The translations under genes were made by a program, and so were the position numbers. Shown in pieces: positions 7,996-17,288 of a stretch of DNA of 64,000 nt (position 1 is its first letter; every line of letters begins with the position of its first letter). The DNA comes from Candidatus Heimdallarchaeota archaeon (lineage in GTDB: Archaea > Asgardarchaeota > Heimdallarchaeia > JABLTI01): positions 34,780-98,779 of the forward strand of contig JAHLVW010000074.1 of the NCBI GenBank assembly GCA_019058275.1, given 5' to 3'. The notes beneath the pieces were generated by a model. It did not search any database. It saw only the letters and a program-made list of their open reading frames with translations, and was not told the origin of the DNA.

Positions 7996-9048
7996 TTAGT
8001 ATCTGATTCTTGGATCGACTAGAGCATAGCTCAAATCTACCAACAATCGAAAGACTAAGAATAATCCTCCAAATATGAAGTTCGTAGCCATCATCATAGG
8101 CTGGTCTCTTTGAAGAGCACTTGTTAAGAACACACTTCCTAATCCTGGCCAACCAAAGACGCCCTCAGTCATGACAGCTCCGGCAAGCAATCCAGGTAAT
8201 GCCATACCAACTACTGTTACAATTGGTAGGAGTGCATTACGAAATGCGTGCTTGTAAATGACTGATCGTTCAGCTAAACCTTTTGCTCTAGCTGTAGTAA
8301 TATAATCTTGTCTTAATATATCTAGTAATTGTGACCTCGTTAACCTTGCCAAAAACACTAATCCTGTCAAAACTAATGTCAATGTTGGGAGTATTAAGAA
8401 AACATAAAATGTACCATTAAGTATAAACGGTTCCCGGAATGCCTCACCTTGCGTTGCTCCTGTAAAGTTGAACATATAAAATGACGCCAACATTACCAGC
8501 TTAGCCAGCCAAAACGTCGGCATTGAATACCCTATTAGTGAAGCAATAGTTACTCCTTTGTCCCAAATTGAGTATTGTCTTGTCGCTTGAACAACTCCAA
8601 TTACCGTTGCTAGTATTGTACTAATAATAAATGCTGGTGTTGTTAAGAAAAGTGTATACCACATTCTAGAGACTATAATGTCTGTTATAGGCTTTCCTTG
8701 TTTTCCATCTTCAGACCAATACCACGATCGACCAAAATCTCCTTGTAAGATTCCACTTCGTATATAATCATTATTTTCATAGGACCATCTTTTCATAAGT
8801 CCAAGCCATTGGAAATAGCGTATAACTGAATTGATTTCTTCACCATCTGCATCAAGAATTCCGATTTCAAAACCAATTTCATCATATAATATATCATAGT
8901 CTGCTTGTTCTCCTTTAAACAGCCCCATCCGTATCTGAATAGGGTCTCCAGGAGATGCTGCTATTAGTGCGAAACTTACGATCGATATACCTAGTATAGT
9001 AGGAAAGATGTATATGATTCGCCTCATTGCATAATTTCTCAAAGACAT
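7996..9048 (-). CDS. ABC transporter permease, peptide/nickel type (DppB-like)
   Basis: 350 residues, typical for DppB/OppB. The N-terminal helix carries RRIIYIFPTILGISIVSF, and the family's ASPGDPI motif follows at about residues 30-36. An enlarged loop (about 40-130) precedes five further helices. The coupling motif is TARAKGLAERSVIYKHAFRNALLPIVT, shown here as pattern: EAA-like loop with the conserved Gly. It pairs with the downstream DppC-like gene. The closest upstream gene, uvrC, is on the same strand but unrelated. Substrate unknown. Confidence 0.9.
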   Translation of the reverse strand: MSLRNYAMRRIIYIFPTILGISIVSFALIAASPGDPIQIRMGLFKGEQADYDILYDEIGFEIGILDADGEEINSVIRYFQWLGLMKRWSYENNDYIRSGILQGDFGRSWYWSEDGKQGKPITDIIVSRMWYTLFLTTPAFIISTILATVIGVVQATRQYSIWDKGVTIASLIGYSMPTFWLAKLVMLASFYMFNFTGATQGEAFREPFILNGTFYVFLILPTLTLVLTGLVFLARLTRSQLLDILRQDYITTARAKGLAERSVIYKHAFRNALLPIVTVVGMALPGLLAGAVMTEGVFGWPGLGSVFLTSALQRDQPMMMATNFIFGGLFLVFRLLVDLSYALVDPRIRY

Positions 9049-9227
9049 TTTTTCAACATCTCTTATTTGATTTGCTTTTATAATGAAAATTTTTCATTCA
9101 TAATGATTTTTAAATTTTTATTTGTCTACTAATATATCTCTTTGCTCATATATAGGTGTTGCGACAGATGACTAAATTTAACTTTTTTATAAATTTTTAA
9201 CAATTTTTGAGTTATTTTCATTTATTT

Positions 9228-11069
9228 TTATTCCCATTTACCTTTATAGTATTCAACTATTCTTTCAGCAATTTTCCTATCAATTCCCTTTACCTTTTTC
9301 AGCTCTTCAATACTTGCTTTCTTTATTTCTTCAATGCTTCCAAAATGCTCAAGCAACAGATTTATTCTCTTTGTTCTAATATTTGGTATCTCCTCAAGTG
9401 AAGACTTAATCATTTTTTTACTTCTTCTTTGTCTGTGAAAACTTACAGCAAATCTGTGCGCTTCATCTCTTATGCGCTGTAATATTTTTAGAGCCTCAGA
9501 TCTTTTATCTAAAATTAATGAATCTCTATTATCTGGAAAGTGTATTTCCTCAAATTCCTTTGAAAGTCCAATAACTGGAATTTCAAGTAAATTCTCATTT
9601 AAAACGGAAATTACTGAACTAATCTGACCTGGACCTCCGTCAATTAGAATTAAATCAGGTTTTTCTTCTTTGCTTCCTAAACTTCCAGTAAATCTTCTTT
9701 TTATCATTTCTTTTATTGAAGCGAAATCATCTTGTCCTTCAATTGTTTTTATTATAAATTTCCTATAATCCTTTTTCTTTGGTTCTCCTTGTTCAAATAC
9801 AACGCATGAACCTACTGTGTTTGTGCCTTGTAAAGTTGATACATCATATCCTTCTATTCTTCTAGGAATTTCTTTAAGATTTAAGATTTTTTTCAATTCA
9901 GAAAGCCCTTTAGAAGTTCTCTCTTCTTTGATTTTCTGAAACTTTTCAATTGTACTTAGATTAGTTTTTGCATTAATCAAAGCTAAATTAATAAGTGATT
10001 TTTGCTCCTTTGTTTTTGCTTTAGTCAATACAGTAACCTTTTCTTCTGTTCCTTGCTTTGAACTCAACCACTCATTTATTACATTTTCATCTTCAATTTC
10101 AATCTGTATTAGAATCTTCTTTGGTATAAAATCAGTCTTTGAATAATATTGTTTAATAAAGGATGTTAATATTTCAAATTCTTCAAGAGCAAATGGTAAG
10201 TTCATAATAAAGTGCTTTTGTTCAATAATTCTACCTTGTCTCATTAACAAAATTTGTGCAATAGCCATTTTTTCTATCACTATTACTCCTATTATATCAT
10301 ACTCAGCATCTTTATTTTTAGAAACAATTATTTGTTTTTGAATAATTTTTTCTAAAGCAGAAATTTTATCTCTTAAGATAGCAGCTTTTTCATAATTCAT
10401 CTGATTTGAAGCTTCATTCATTTCTTCTTTAAGTTCTATAATTAAATCCTGCTGTTTTCCCTCAAATAATTTAATGAAATGCTTCATTGCTTTACTATAA
10501 TTCTCTAGACTAATTTTATTTACACAGGGTGCTAAACATCTATCTAATTGGAAAAATAAACATGACCTATCAAATTTTTCAATTTTAATTTCTTTTTTAC
10601 ATCTGGCTATTGGAAAAATAGTTAATGCTTTTTTTAAAGCTGCTCTTAATGCTTTAACATCTGTATATGGACCAAAATAAACATCTTTATTTTCAGTTCT
10701 CTTTCTTACTATTTCTACTCTTGGAATTTCTTCACTTGTTGTTATTTTTAGGTAAGGATATGTTTTGTCATCTTTTAATCTAGCATTCAGTTTAGGTTTA
10801 TGAACTTTAATGAGATTGTTTTCAAGAATTAATGCTTCAATCTCTGAATTTGTGATTATAAATTCCACATCTTTTGCTTCATCATTTATATCCCTTGTTT
10901 TTCTATCAGTTGCACTTTTGACGAAATAGGAGCTTACTCTCTTTCGAAGCGACTTTGCTTTACCAACATAAATAACCTTTTGATTTTCATTCTTAAATAA
11001 GTAAACCCCAGGTGAATCAGGAAATGATCTAACTAATATTAGTAAATTTTCATGTATCATATTTGGCAA
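9228..11069 (-). CDS. uvrC: UvrABC system endonuclease UvrC
   Basis: 613 residues, full length. The GIY-YIG nuclease domain is at the N-terminus (GVYLF around residue 20 and VIYVGKAKSLRKRVSSYF). The UvrB-binding UVR segment (about 200-235, MNYEKAAILRDKI) follows. The RNase H-like C-terminal nuclease has IEGYDVSTLQG and LILIDGGPGQ. Tandem helix-hairpin-helix motifs end the protein (IPNIRTKRINLLL, VKGIDRKIAERIVEYY). It makes both incisions in nucleotide excision repair with UvrA and UvrB, neither of which is in the window. The system is bacterial in origin and patchy in archaea, so ancient transfer is likely. Start TTG 11069 or ATG 11060 cannot be separated. Confidence 0.95.
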   Translation of the reverse strand: MPNMIHENLLILVRSFPDSPGVYLFKNENQKVIYVGKAKSLRKRVSSYFVKSATDRKTRDINDEAKDVEFIITNSEIEALILENNLIKVHKPKLNARLKDDKTYPYLKITTSEEIPRVEIVRKRTENKDVYFGPYTDVKALRAALKKALTIFPIARCKKEIKIEKFDRSCLFFQLDRCLAPCVNKISLENYSKAMKHFIKLFEGKQQDLIIELKEEMNEASNQMNYEKAAILRDKISALEKIIQKQIIVSKNKDAEYDIIGVIVIEKMAIAQILLMRQGRIIEQKHFIMNLPFALEEFEILTSFIKQYYSKTDFIPKKILIQIEIEDENVINEWLSSKQGTEEKVTVLTKAKTKEQKSLINLALINAKTNLSTIEKFQKIKEERTSKGLSELKKILNLKEIPRRIEGYDVSTLQGTNTVGSCVVFEQGEPKKKDYRKFIIKTIEGQDDFASIKEMIKRRFTGSLGSKEEKPDLILIDGGPGQISSVISVLNENLLEIPVIGLSKEFEEIHFPDNRDSLILDKRSEALKILQRIRDEAHRFAVSFHRQRRSKKMIKSSLEEIPNIRTKRINLLLEHFGSIEEIKKASIEELKKVKGIDRKIAERIVEYYKGKWE

Positions 11070-11269
11070 TTAATTTCACTTGCGTATTTTGTAATTGTAA
11101 TTATAGATTAATTCTAAAGATTATTATTTTATCTTACCAGTTGATTTATCTTTTATTATTTAATTCAATAAATTTCCATAATTTCAGCTGCTAATAAGCC
11201 TTCATTTGGTGTTTTTATAGTTCATTTTTAACTAATTTATGGTCGATTAGCTCGTAAAAGATCGATTTC

Positions 11270-11298
11270 TATGCCTATCAAAAAATTATGCAGGCATA
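11270..11298. promoter_or_regulatory. Operator-like inverted repeat before the regulator gene
   Basis: TATGCCT (11270-11276) and AGGCATA (11292-11298) form a perfect 7-base inverted repeat separated by 15 bases, about 35 bases upstream of the regulator start at 11332. The position suits an autoregulatory operator. It lies near the start of transcription expected for that gene. Confidence 0.35.
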
Positions 11299-11331
11299 CA
11301 TAGAGAAATGAGAAGAGGCCTATGATCATCT

Positions 11332-12825
11332 ATGTCAGAGCAATTGTTCGATAATTTAAAATTATTAAGTGATAATTCAAATCTATCAAATGTCTTTGAA
11401 AAGACGATGATTAAATTCTACCCTAAAGTTAAGGATATTAATCAACAGATTGCTTTGGACCTGGGTTTTCTCTATATTTTCAGACAATTAGAAAATGATG
11501 ATGATAAAGATGAACTTGTAAATTTTTGGCAAGAGAATTCAGAACCTAAGATTATACAACTCCCAATGGGAGAATTTCATTATAGACCATATATTGATTT
11601 TATTTTTTTAGATAAAATTATGAGTGGATTATTTATTGAGACAACATTAGAACAAATGTCGAAATTTGATAGTCTAACCTTTTATGAATCATGTGCTATT
11701 CTTTTTGATCTCGAGCGATATTTTATTGTGCCTTTATCTGAAATGGACGTAAAAATCATAGAAGCTATTAGGGGTTTTATTGGAAAGGATAAGTATTATA
11801 ATAATGATTTACTGTCGAAAAAACTCAAGGTTAGATCAAATTACATAAGTAGAAGAATTGGTTACCTGCGTAATAATGCTTATTTTCGAGTAACAGGAAC
11901 TGTTAACTTTCCGATGATTGGTTTGAATTTATACATTATCCTAATAGAGTCGTCTCCTGCTTATTACGATGTTATACCTCAGTTATTTTCATCTCCATAT
12001 ACAAGAACAATTCGACGATGCCCAAATCAACGGTTTGATTATATTGTGTCATTAACAATCCCAAAGCAATATGAACAAAATCTCTTTGATTATCTGCAGA
12101 GATTAAATAAACATGAGAAAATTCGATCATACTATTGTGACGAAGTAAAGGAAATAGCAAATAATCTTAACTTTTCATATTATACCTATTCAAAAAGACC
12201 TTCGGTTTTATCTGCTAATAAACCAGGATTTTGTATCGATTGGTTTAGAGAAAGAATATTGAGCTTATCAAAAAATACAGAAATAGGTGATAATTCAAAT
12301 TTTCACAAGTTTCCCTTTGAGGGAAACCAAGTTGATTTCTCTATCATGGATCTCAAAGTTATGACTCTGTTTAGAAGAGATCTTGATAGTTCAGTTCGAA
12401 CAATAGCAAAGAGATTAGCTCTCACTTGGGATGATACAAATTACCATTTGGAAAGAGCTAAGAAGCTTCTATTCCCAATGATATTATTGTATTACATGGG
12501 ATTGAATCAAACTGCTATCTTGTTCTTTGAGGAGATTTCTAAGAAACAGATCCTTCAACTACAAACTATTCTGACTCGAATGCCACAAACGTTTTCATAC
12601 TCTTTTAAAAATAAAGGAGCCATCGTAACTGTTGATTTAATGAATGGTTCACATCGTCTAAATGATCTAATTTGTGAAACATTGCCAGAACTAAAAAACA
12701 CACAATTCTCTTTAGCATCTAAAACTAGTGGTATTTTTAGACCGATTCCTTACAAATATTATAATGAAGAGGGGAAGTCTTGGATTTTTCCTGAAAATTT
12801 CTTTCTTCTTAATGATTTAAAATAA
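11332..12825 (+). CDS. Double winged-helix transcription regulator, unknown family
   Basis: 497 residues, no membrane helix. A first HTH-like unit lies at about residues 139-180 (SEMDVKIIEAIR, then NDLLSKKLKVRSNYISRRIGYLRNNAYFRV as a pattern), followed by an alpha/beta part resembling an Lrp/AsnC effector domain (MIGLNLYIILIES). A second HTH-like unit with the same layout lies at about 338-380 (MDLKVMTLFRRDLDSSVRTIAKRL), again followed by a beta-rich part. The build suggests an internal duplication. The 576-residue protein at 46357-48087 has the same general architecture. An inverted repeat at 11270-11298 may be its own operator. Targets unknown. Confidence 0.65.
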   Translation: MSEQLFDNLKLLSDNSNLSNVFEKTMIKFYPKVKDINQQIALDLGFLYIFRQLENDDDKDELVNFWQENSEPKIIQLPMGEFHYRPYIDFIFLDKIMSGLFIETTLEQMSKFDSLTFYESCAILFDLERYFIVPLSEMDVKIIEAIRGFIGKDKYYNNDLLSKKLKVRSNYISRRIGYLRNNAYFRVTGTVNFPMIGLNLYIILIESSPAYYDVIPQLFSSPYTRTIRRCPNQRFDYIVSLTIPKQYEQNLFDYLQRLNKHEKIRSYYCDEVKEIANNLNFSYYTYSKRPSVLSANKPGFCIDWFRERILSLSKNTEIGDNSNFHKFPFEGNQVDFSIMDLKVMTLFRRDLDSSVRTIAKRLALTWDDTNYHLERAKKLLFPMILLYYMGLNQTAILFFEEISKKQILQLQTILTRMPQTFSYSFKNKGAIVTVDLMNGSHRLNDLICETLPELKNTQFSLASKTSGIFRPIPYKYYNEEGKSWIFPENFFLLNDLK

Positions 12826-12924
12826 AATGCTGTATTTCTTTGCTTTATTAATAACAGTCCATTTATACATGCAATAAGTTAATAATTAATTAGTTATAGA
12901 ACTTGCATATTTGAGGAAAACTAA

Positions 12925-15246
12925 TTGAAATCTCGAGTCAAAGTCATTTGTAGAGGTATAGTTCAAGGTATAGGTTTCAGACCCTTTGTTTATAGATTTG
13001 CAAAAAAATTAAACTTAACAGGCTTTGTCAGAAATCAAGGTGATGCAGGTGTTCAAATTATTGCAGAAGGTCCAAAGGAGGACCTTGACAAATTTGTTAA
13101 TTTTCTTAAATATGACAAACCTTACCTCGCTAAGTATGAAGATTTTCAAGTAATGTGGGAATCTTTTCAAAATGAATTCACTAAATTTGAGATTTTATCA
13201 AGCTCTGTGAAAAAAGTGGGTGGAGTTTCATATCTTCCTCCTGATATTTCAATTTGTGTTGATTGTTTAAAAGACATGCAAAAAACTGATAATGATCGGT
13301 TTAATTATGCTTTTACTTCTTGTGCAATTTGTGGTCCAAGATATACAACCATTACAAGCCTACCATATGATAGACCTAATACAACAATGATAGATTTCCC
13401 ATTATGTTATATGTGTAAAAGTGAATATGATAATCCATTAGATCGAAGACATCATGCCCAAACAACATGCTGTGCGAAATGTGGACCAACATTAACTTTA
13501 CACAATAAAAATGGAAGTAAAATCAAAACTAAGGATTTGTATAATGAAATTGTTAAGTTAATTTCAGAAGGAAACATAATTACAATTAAAGGAATCGGAG
13601 GAACACATCTAGCTTGTTCAGCTGTTGATGCAGAGCCAATATTACGGTTAAGGACACGTAAAGGAAAAAGAAAACATAAGCCCTTTGCAGTAATTTCTAA
13701 ATCCATAGATGAAATAAGGAAATTTGCTTCAGTTAATGCTATTGAAGCGCAATTACTAGTAAGTCATCGTAGACCAATTGTTTTGTTGGAAAAGAAGCAA
13801 CCATTTCCTTTATCTGAATGGATTGCTCCTGAATTGTTCAATATAGGAGTAATGTTACCATATTCAGGGATTCACTCATTAATATTGGATATGTTGAATG
13901 ATCCTGCTTTAATTCTTACAAGCGCCAATCCTTCAAATGTTCCAATGTATATCAAAAACAAACAAATATTATCAAATGTAGACGATCTTGCTGACTATAT
14001 TCTTTTACACAATAGAAGAATACACCAACGTGCTGATGACAGTGTTATAAGATTATCAAATGATAATCCTGTATTAATAAGAAGATCTAGAGGTTGGGTT
14101 CCAGAACCTATAAATCTGCCATTTAACCTGAAAGATTATGTTTCACTAGGCGTAGGTCCACTTTTAACCTCAACTGGAGCTATTGCAATGACAAATCGTT
14201 GTTTTCCAACTCAATATATAGGTAATGTTGATACACTAGAAACATTAGATTTTCTCGAATCAGCCATTAATCACTTAGGATCATTATTAGGTGTAGATTC
14301 ATACAAAATTATTGGATACGATTTACACCCAAATTTCTTTTCAACAAAATTGGCTAAAAAATATGCAACAGAAAATAATGCTGATTTATTACAAATACAA
14401 CATCATCATGCACATGCAGCTTCCTTAATGATTGATAATCAATTACCCATAGAAGAGGAGATTGTTGCGATTATTGCTGATGGGGTTGGATATGGAATCG
14501 ATGGTGTAATTTGGGGAGGTGAAATATTTCATACAACCTATAAAGGCTTTAAAAGGATAGGGCACCTTGAAGAACAACCAATGATTGGTGGAGATAGAGC
14601 TACTTATTATCCAATAAGAATGGTTGCTGGAATTCTTTCAAAAATACTATCTGAGGATGAAATTTACAGATTACTAACAAAGAATTATCCTGATAGTCTA
14701 CCGGGCGGGGATAATGAAATACGTGTATTACTCACTCAACTAGAAAAAAACATTAATGTGTCTAGTACAACAAGCACAGGTAGAATTCTCGCTACAGTCA
14801 GCGCATTGCTTAAAGCTTGTTATGAAAGAACTTACGAGGGAGAGCCTGCAATTATATTAGAATCATTAGCATATAATGGGAATCCCAAAGGAGTTTCTTT
14901 TAAAATACCGGAAGCAGATAATGGTATAATAGATACAACATCATTAATTCATCAAGCATTAGAATTCTATAATTCTGGTGTAAGGCCTGCCAATATTGCA
15001 GCTGCAGTACATTCCGAAATAGCAAATCAATTTGCTAATGCTGCCATCAAATATGCAAAATCTAATTCAATTAGAAAAATTGGTTTTACAGGTGGAGTGG
15101 CGTATAATGATATGATCTCGAGACAAATTTTTAAAAAAGTAAAAGATGCAAAACTTGAATTTTTACAACATAAATCATTGCCTTGTGGCGATGGTGGAAT
15201 AAGTAGTGGTCAATCAGTGATTGCAGCTCTAAGTAAAAATGAATAG
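12925..15246 (+). CDS. hypF: Carbamoyltransferase HypF, hydrogenase maturation
   Basis: 773 residues, full length, TTG start with GAGG upstream. Domains in order: acylphosphatase-like (about 1-92, GIVQGIGFRPFVYR), two Zn fingers (C111VDC, CAIC, CYMC and CAKC), a YrdC-like domain (about 200-380, with ADDSVIR), and a Kae1-like C-terminal domain with the HHHAHAASLM metal motif and GFTGGVAYN. HypF makes the carbamoyl group that becomes the cyanide ligands of NiFe hydrogenase and passes it to HypE. hypD is 18.7 kb away at 33969, so the maturation genes are scattered here. No hydrogenase subunit is encoded in the window. Confidence 0.96.
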   Translation: MKSRVKVICRGIVQGIGFRPFVYRFAKKLNLTGFVRNQGDAGVQIIAEGPKEDLDKFVNFLKYDKPYLAKYEDFQVMWESFQNEFTKFEILSSSVKKVGGVSYLPPDISICVDCLKDMQKTDNDRFNYAFTSCAICGPRYTTITSLPYDRPNTTMIDFPLCYMCKSEYDNPLDRRHHAQTTCCAKCGPTLTLHNKNGSKIKTKDLYNEIVKLISEGNIITIKGIGGTHLACSAVDAEPILRLRTRKGKRKHKPFAVISKSIDEIRKFASVNAIEAQLLVSHRRPIVLLEKKQPFPLSEWIAPELFNIGVMLPYSGIHSLILDMLNDPALILTSANPSNVPMYIKNKQILSNVDDLADYILLHNRRIHQRADDSVIRLSNDNPVLIRRSRGWVPEPINLPFNLKDYVSLGVGPLLTSTGAIAMTNRCFPTQYIGNVDTLETLDFLESAINHLGSLLGVDSYKIIGYDLHPNFFSTKLAKKYATENNADLLQIQHHHAHAASLMIDNQLPIEEEIVAIIADGVGYGIDGVIWGGEIFHTTYKGFKRIGHLEEQPMIGGDRATYYPIRMVAGILSKILSEDEIYRLLTKNYPDSLPGGDNEIRVLLTQLEKNINVSSTTSTGRILATVSALLKACYERTYEGEPAIILESLAYNGNPKGVSFKIPEADNGIIDTTSLIHQALEFYNSGVRPANIAAAVHSEIANQFANAAIKYAKSNSIRKIGFTGGVAYNDMISRQIFKKVKDAKLEFLQHKSLPCGDGGISSGQSVIAALSKNE

Positions 15247-15281
15247 GAAAGTTCCGTAATACATGAAATACAAATAATACT

Positions 15282-15794
15282 CTAGCTTGATTTTGAAAGA
15301 GCAGTTTGCTTCTTAAGATTTTGAACATTATCAAAAATCATTTTTGTATAAACCTTAATCCATTTTTCTCTTTCTTCAGGTGATTGATTTTCCAGATTAT
15401 TTATAGTAATTAAATCTAGAAAATTCTGTGATAATTCATTAAAATCTGATAGTCTAGGTGAATCTATTATATTTAATACTGCAGCTACCATGAGAGTAAA
15501 AATGGCTTTAATTAAATTTAATCTAGCTTGTTCCAGAGTTCTATAGAATGCTCGTTTTGTTACATTTCTAATTTTACCACGTTCAAGATATCCTAAATCT
15601 GGATTTATCTCATCTGTTATTATGTCAACAACCAACGTTTCCAATTGTATTTTCGTCAAATTTGTCCATACTTTAGATCCCTTAATTGATGAATCATTAT
15701 TTTCATAAAATAATTTAATTACTGGATTGTTTAGTATATTATTGACTTGTTGTTTAATCTGTTTTATATCGCTTTTATTCATTTGATGCACCAA
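15282..15794 (-). CDS. Hypothetical protein, 170 residues
   Basis: The protein is helical throughout, with a Gln/Asn-rich N-terminus and one more hydrophobic stretch (LIKAIFTLMVAAVLNII, about residues 95-111), too weak to call a membrane segment. Start codons TTG 15794, GTG 15791 and ATG 15782 are all in frame, and no ribosome site is obvious; the transcript may be leaderless. The gene lies next to the palindrome-rich spacer 15795-16894, and a partial copy of the repeat core (GTAATAC) lies just past its 3' end at 15256-15262. A link with the RHH/AAA module is possible. I do not recognise the family. Confidence 0.55.
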   Translation of the reverse strand: MVHQMNKSDIKQIKQQVNNILNNPVIKLFYENNDSSIKGSKVWTNLTKIQLETLVVDIITDEINPDLGYLERGKIRNVTKRAFYRTLEQARLNLIKAIFTLMVAAVLNIIDSPRLSDFNELSQNFLDLITINNLENQSPEEREKWIKVYTKMIFDNVQNLKKQTALSKSS

Positions 15795-15973
15795 GTATAC
15801 AATATTATACGACTGTATGTCATCATTATAAAATGTTTCCGATTAGTGTCAAAAAAAGCCAAAGTGTCAGAAATAATTAATTTTTATGACATTATGTTAT
15901 ATATTCTTATATATTTACAACATATACTTTTTGCTGTTTTTTGACCTTTTTTTCACTATTTACCCGTACATCT

Positions 15974-15998
15974 GTATTATTTGTAATACAAATAATAC
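15974..15998. repeat. Palindrome copy 1 (perfect)
   Basis: GTATTATTTGTA and TACAAATAATAC are perfect 12-base arms around a single central A. This is the best copy of the 25-bp element shared with 16319, 16691, 16867, 17249 and 18259. Confidence 0.75.
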
Positions 15999-16318
15999 TG
16001 AACTACTAATTTATAGAAGATTTCTACTGAAAATCGCTAAAAGAAACATAAAACAAGATACTTTACCTGAAGATTCAAAGGTTGACAGTATTTTTATCAA
16101 TTAAACAAAGATTAAATAAAAAATGAGAAAGAATGTTGTGTATCTATAAAAAAGGACAATTTTTCTATGTTACTTTCTATCTTTTCGCTTAAAATAACAT
16201 TTAGATCACTATTTTATTATCTCTATTATCCTTTTTTTGTAAAAAATTGATTATTTCTACTGTAAAATTGTGTTTTATTTAGTATTAAATTGATATAAAA
16301 TAAGTAGAACCTGAATTT

Positions 16319-16343
16319 GTAATATTTGTATTACAAATAATAC
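16319..16343. repeat. Palindrome copy 2
   Basis: GTAATATTTGTA and TACAAATAATAC flank a central T; one arm position mismatches. The inner core and right arm are identical to copy 1 at 15974. Confidence 0.7.
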
Positions 16344-16690
16344 TTACATTTCTTTTTTGAATAATTTGCTAATCTTCTTACGAACTACAAATATAACAAG
16401 AACATTATCAGAGTATTTGAGATGTGATCTTTAATGTAATATTCTTATCAAAAATGGCAAAGCAAATTCCATTGGTGGAAAAATATAAGATTTTCTTTCA
16501 TTTATTAATTATTTCTTTTAATACATGTATTAAAAGCAACACAAGTCACATATTTATTACATATAATTCAAGTAATACAAATATTGCACATATTGCTTAT
16601 AATATTCACAAATTTACATATGTTTAATTATCTACAAATGATCTTTTATCTATCTACATTTGTCATCTAATTGTGTTCTATCTCCACTTT

Positions 16691-16715
16691 GTATTATATG
16701 TAATACATATATTAC
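16691..16715. repeat. Palindrome copy 3
   Basis: GTATTATATGTA and TACATATATTAC flank a central A; one mismatch between the arms. The inner TGTAATACA core is kept while the outer arm differs from copies 1 and 2, in a way that mostly preserves the symmetry. Confidence 0.7.
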
Positions 16716-16866
16716 TTTAAAACATCCCGTATGTACATTTATAATAGTATTATAGATAATTATTTCCTAAAAAAATTTCTTTTCATATAAAGTGAATTTT
16801 TTTCTCTAATTTTAGATCAAAATCATCAAAATTAATATGAGAGAAACAACCTAAAACATGAATTTT

Positions 16867-16891
16867 GTATTGCATGTAATACATGCAATAT
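16867..16891. repeat. Palindrome copy 4, at the 3' end of the RHH gene
   Basis: GTATTGCATGTA and TACATGCAATAT flank a central A; only the last position breaks the symmetry. It ends 4 bases before the RHH gene's stop codon. Confidence 0.7.
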
Positions 16892-16894
16892 CAT

Positions 16895-17224
16895 TCAGAA
16901 ATGATATTTAGATGCAATATCTGGAAATTCAACTTTTATTGTTCTTTTTAAAGCATCTTCAATAAACTTTGATCTATTTAGATATTTTTCATCTGTTAAA
17001 TCATTTAATGCTTCAACGAGGTCCGAACTTACAGTTGCAGAAATAACTGGTCTACTCCTTAAACCAGGAACTTTATCGATTTCTCTCTTAGCTTTTCTTA
17101 CAGTAGGTTTTGGTGGTAATAGCTTTTTTTCTTCCTTTTTCTGTGGTGTAGCTTTAATACCTTTTTCTTCTTTAGAAGTTGTTTTTCTTGTTTCTTCTTT
17201 CCTGTATTTTTGTAATAGACTCAT
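16895..17224 (-). CDS. Ribbon-helix-helix DNA-binding protein with basic N-terminal tail
   Basis: 109 residues. The N-terminal half is Lys/Glu-rich and probably disordered, like the flexible tails of partition-type RHH proteins. The C-terminal half fits an RHH fold: a strand (PVISATVSSDL, about residues 58-68), helix 1 (VEALNDLTDEK) and helix 2 (RSKFIEDALKRTI). GGGA precedes the ATG. The upstream AAA ATPase gene is on the same strand, 64 bases away, and a palindrome sits in that gap at 17249. RHH dimers bind palindromic operators, so it is the natural candidate to bind the 25-bp elements. It could be an autorepressor or a centromere-binding adaptor. Its length and context recall archaeal SegB, but the ATPase partner is a different type. 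Confidence 0.7.
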   Translation of the reverse strand: MSLLQKYRKEETRKTTSKEEKGIKATPQKKEEKKLLPPKPTVRKAKREIDKVPGLRSRPVISATVSSDLVEALNDLTDEKYLNRSKFIEDALKRTIKVEFPDIASKYHF

Positions 17225-17248
17225 GTTTAATTCCCTTTAATCTTGTAA

Positions 17249-17273
17249 TTAATACATGTAATACATGAAATAT
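17249..17273. promoter_or_regulatory. Palindrome copy 5, between AAA ATPase and RHH genes
   Basis: The inner core CATGTAATACATG is symmetric around 17261; the outer arms are degraded. It lies 25 bases upstream of the RHH start codon, a position fit for autoregulation. Confidence 0.55.
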
Positions 17274-17288
17274 AAATATTACTTTCAC

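Larger units (their letters stand above)
15795..16894. other. 1.1-kb gene-free region with repeated 25-bp palindromes
   Basis: No credible gene. The three short plus-strand frames here are low-complexity (Ile/Tyr/Phe-rich), lack ribosome sites and run through the repeats. The region contains four strong palindromes around the core TGTAATACA or its complement TGTATTACA (15974, 16319, 16691, 16867) and a half-site near 16572. It is very AT-rich. It lies directly downstream of the RHH gene, and two more copies flank the RHH and AAA starts. It looks like a binding array, such as a centromere-like site or an iteron-type origin. Confidence 0.6.

Noticed and set aside
15747..16104. Two overlapping plus-strand ORFs (65 and 72 codons)
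   Set aside because: Hydrophobic low-complexity translation, antisense or adjacent to a likely gene, crossed by the palindrome at 15974; no ribosome site.
16424..16627. 67-codon plus-strand ORF
   Set aside because: AT-rich, no domain character, lies within the repeat array.
15974..16891. CRISPR array or transposon ends
   Set aside because: Copies are irregularly spaced, each internally palindromic, with variable arms; no transposase or integrase in the neighbourhood.
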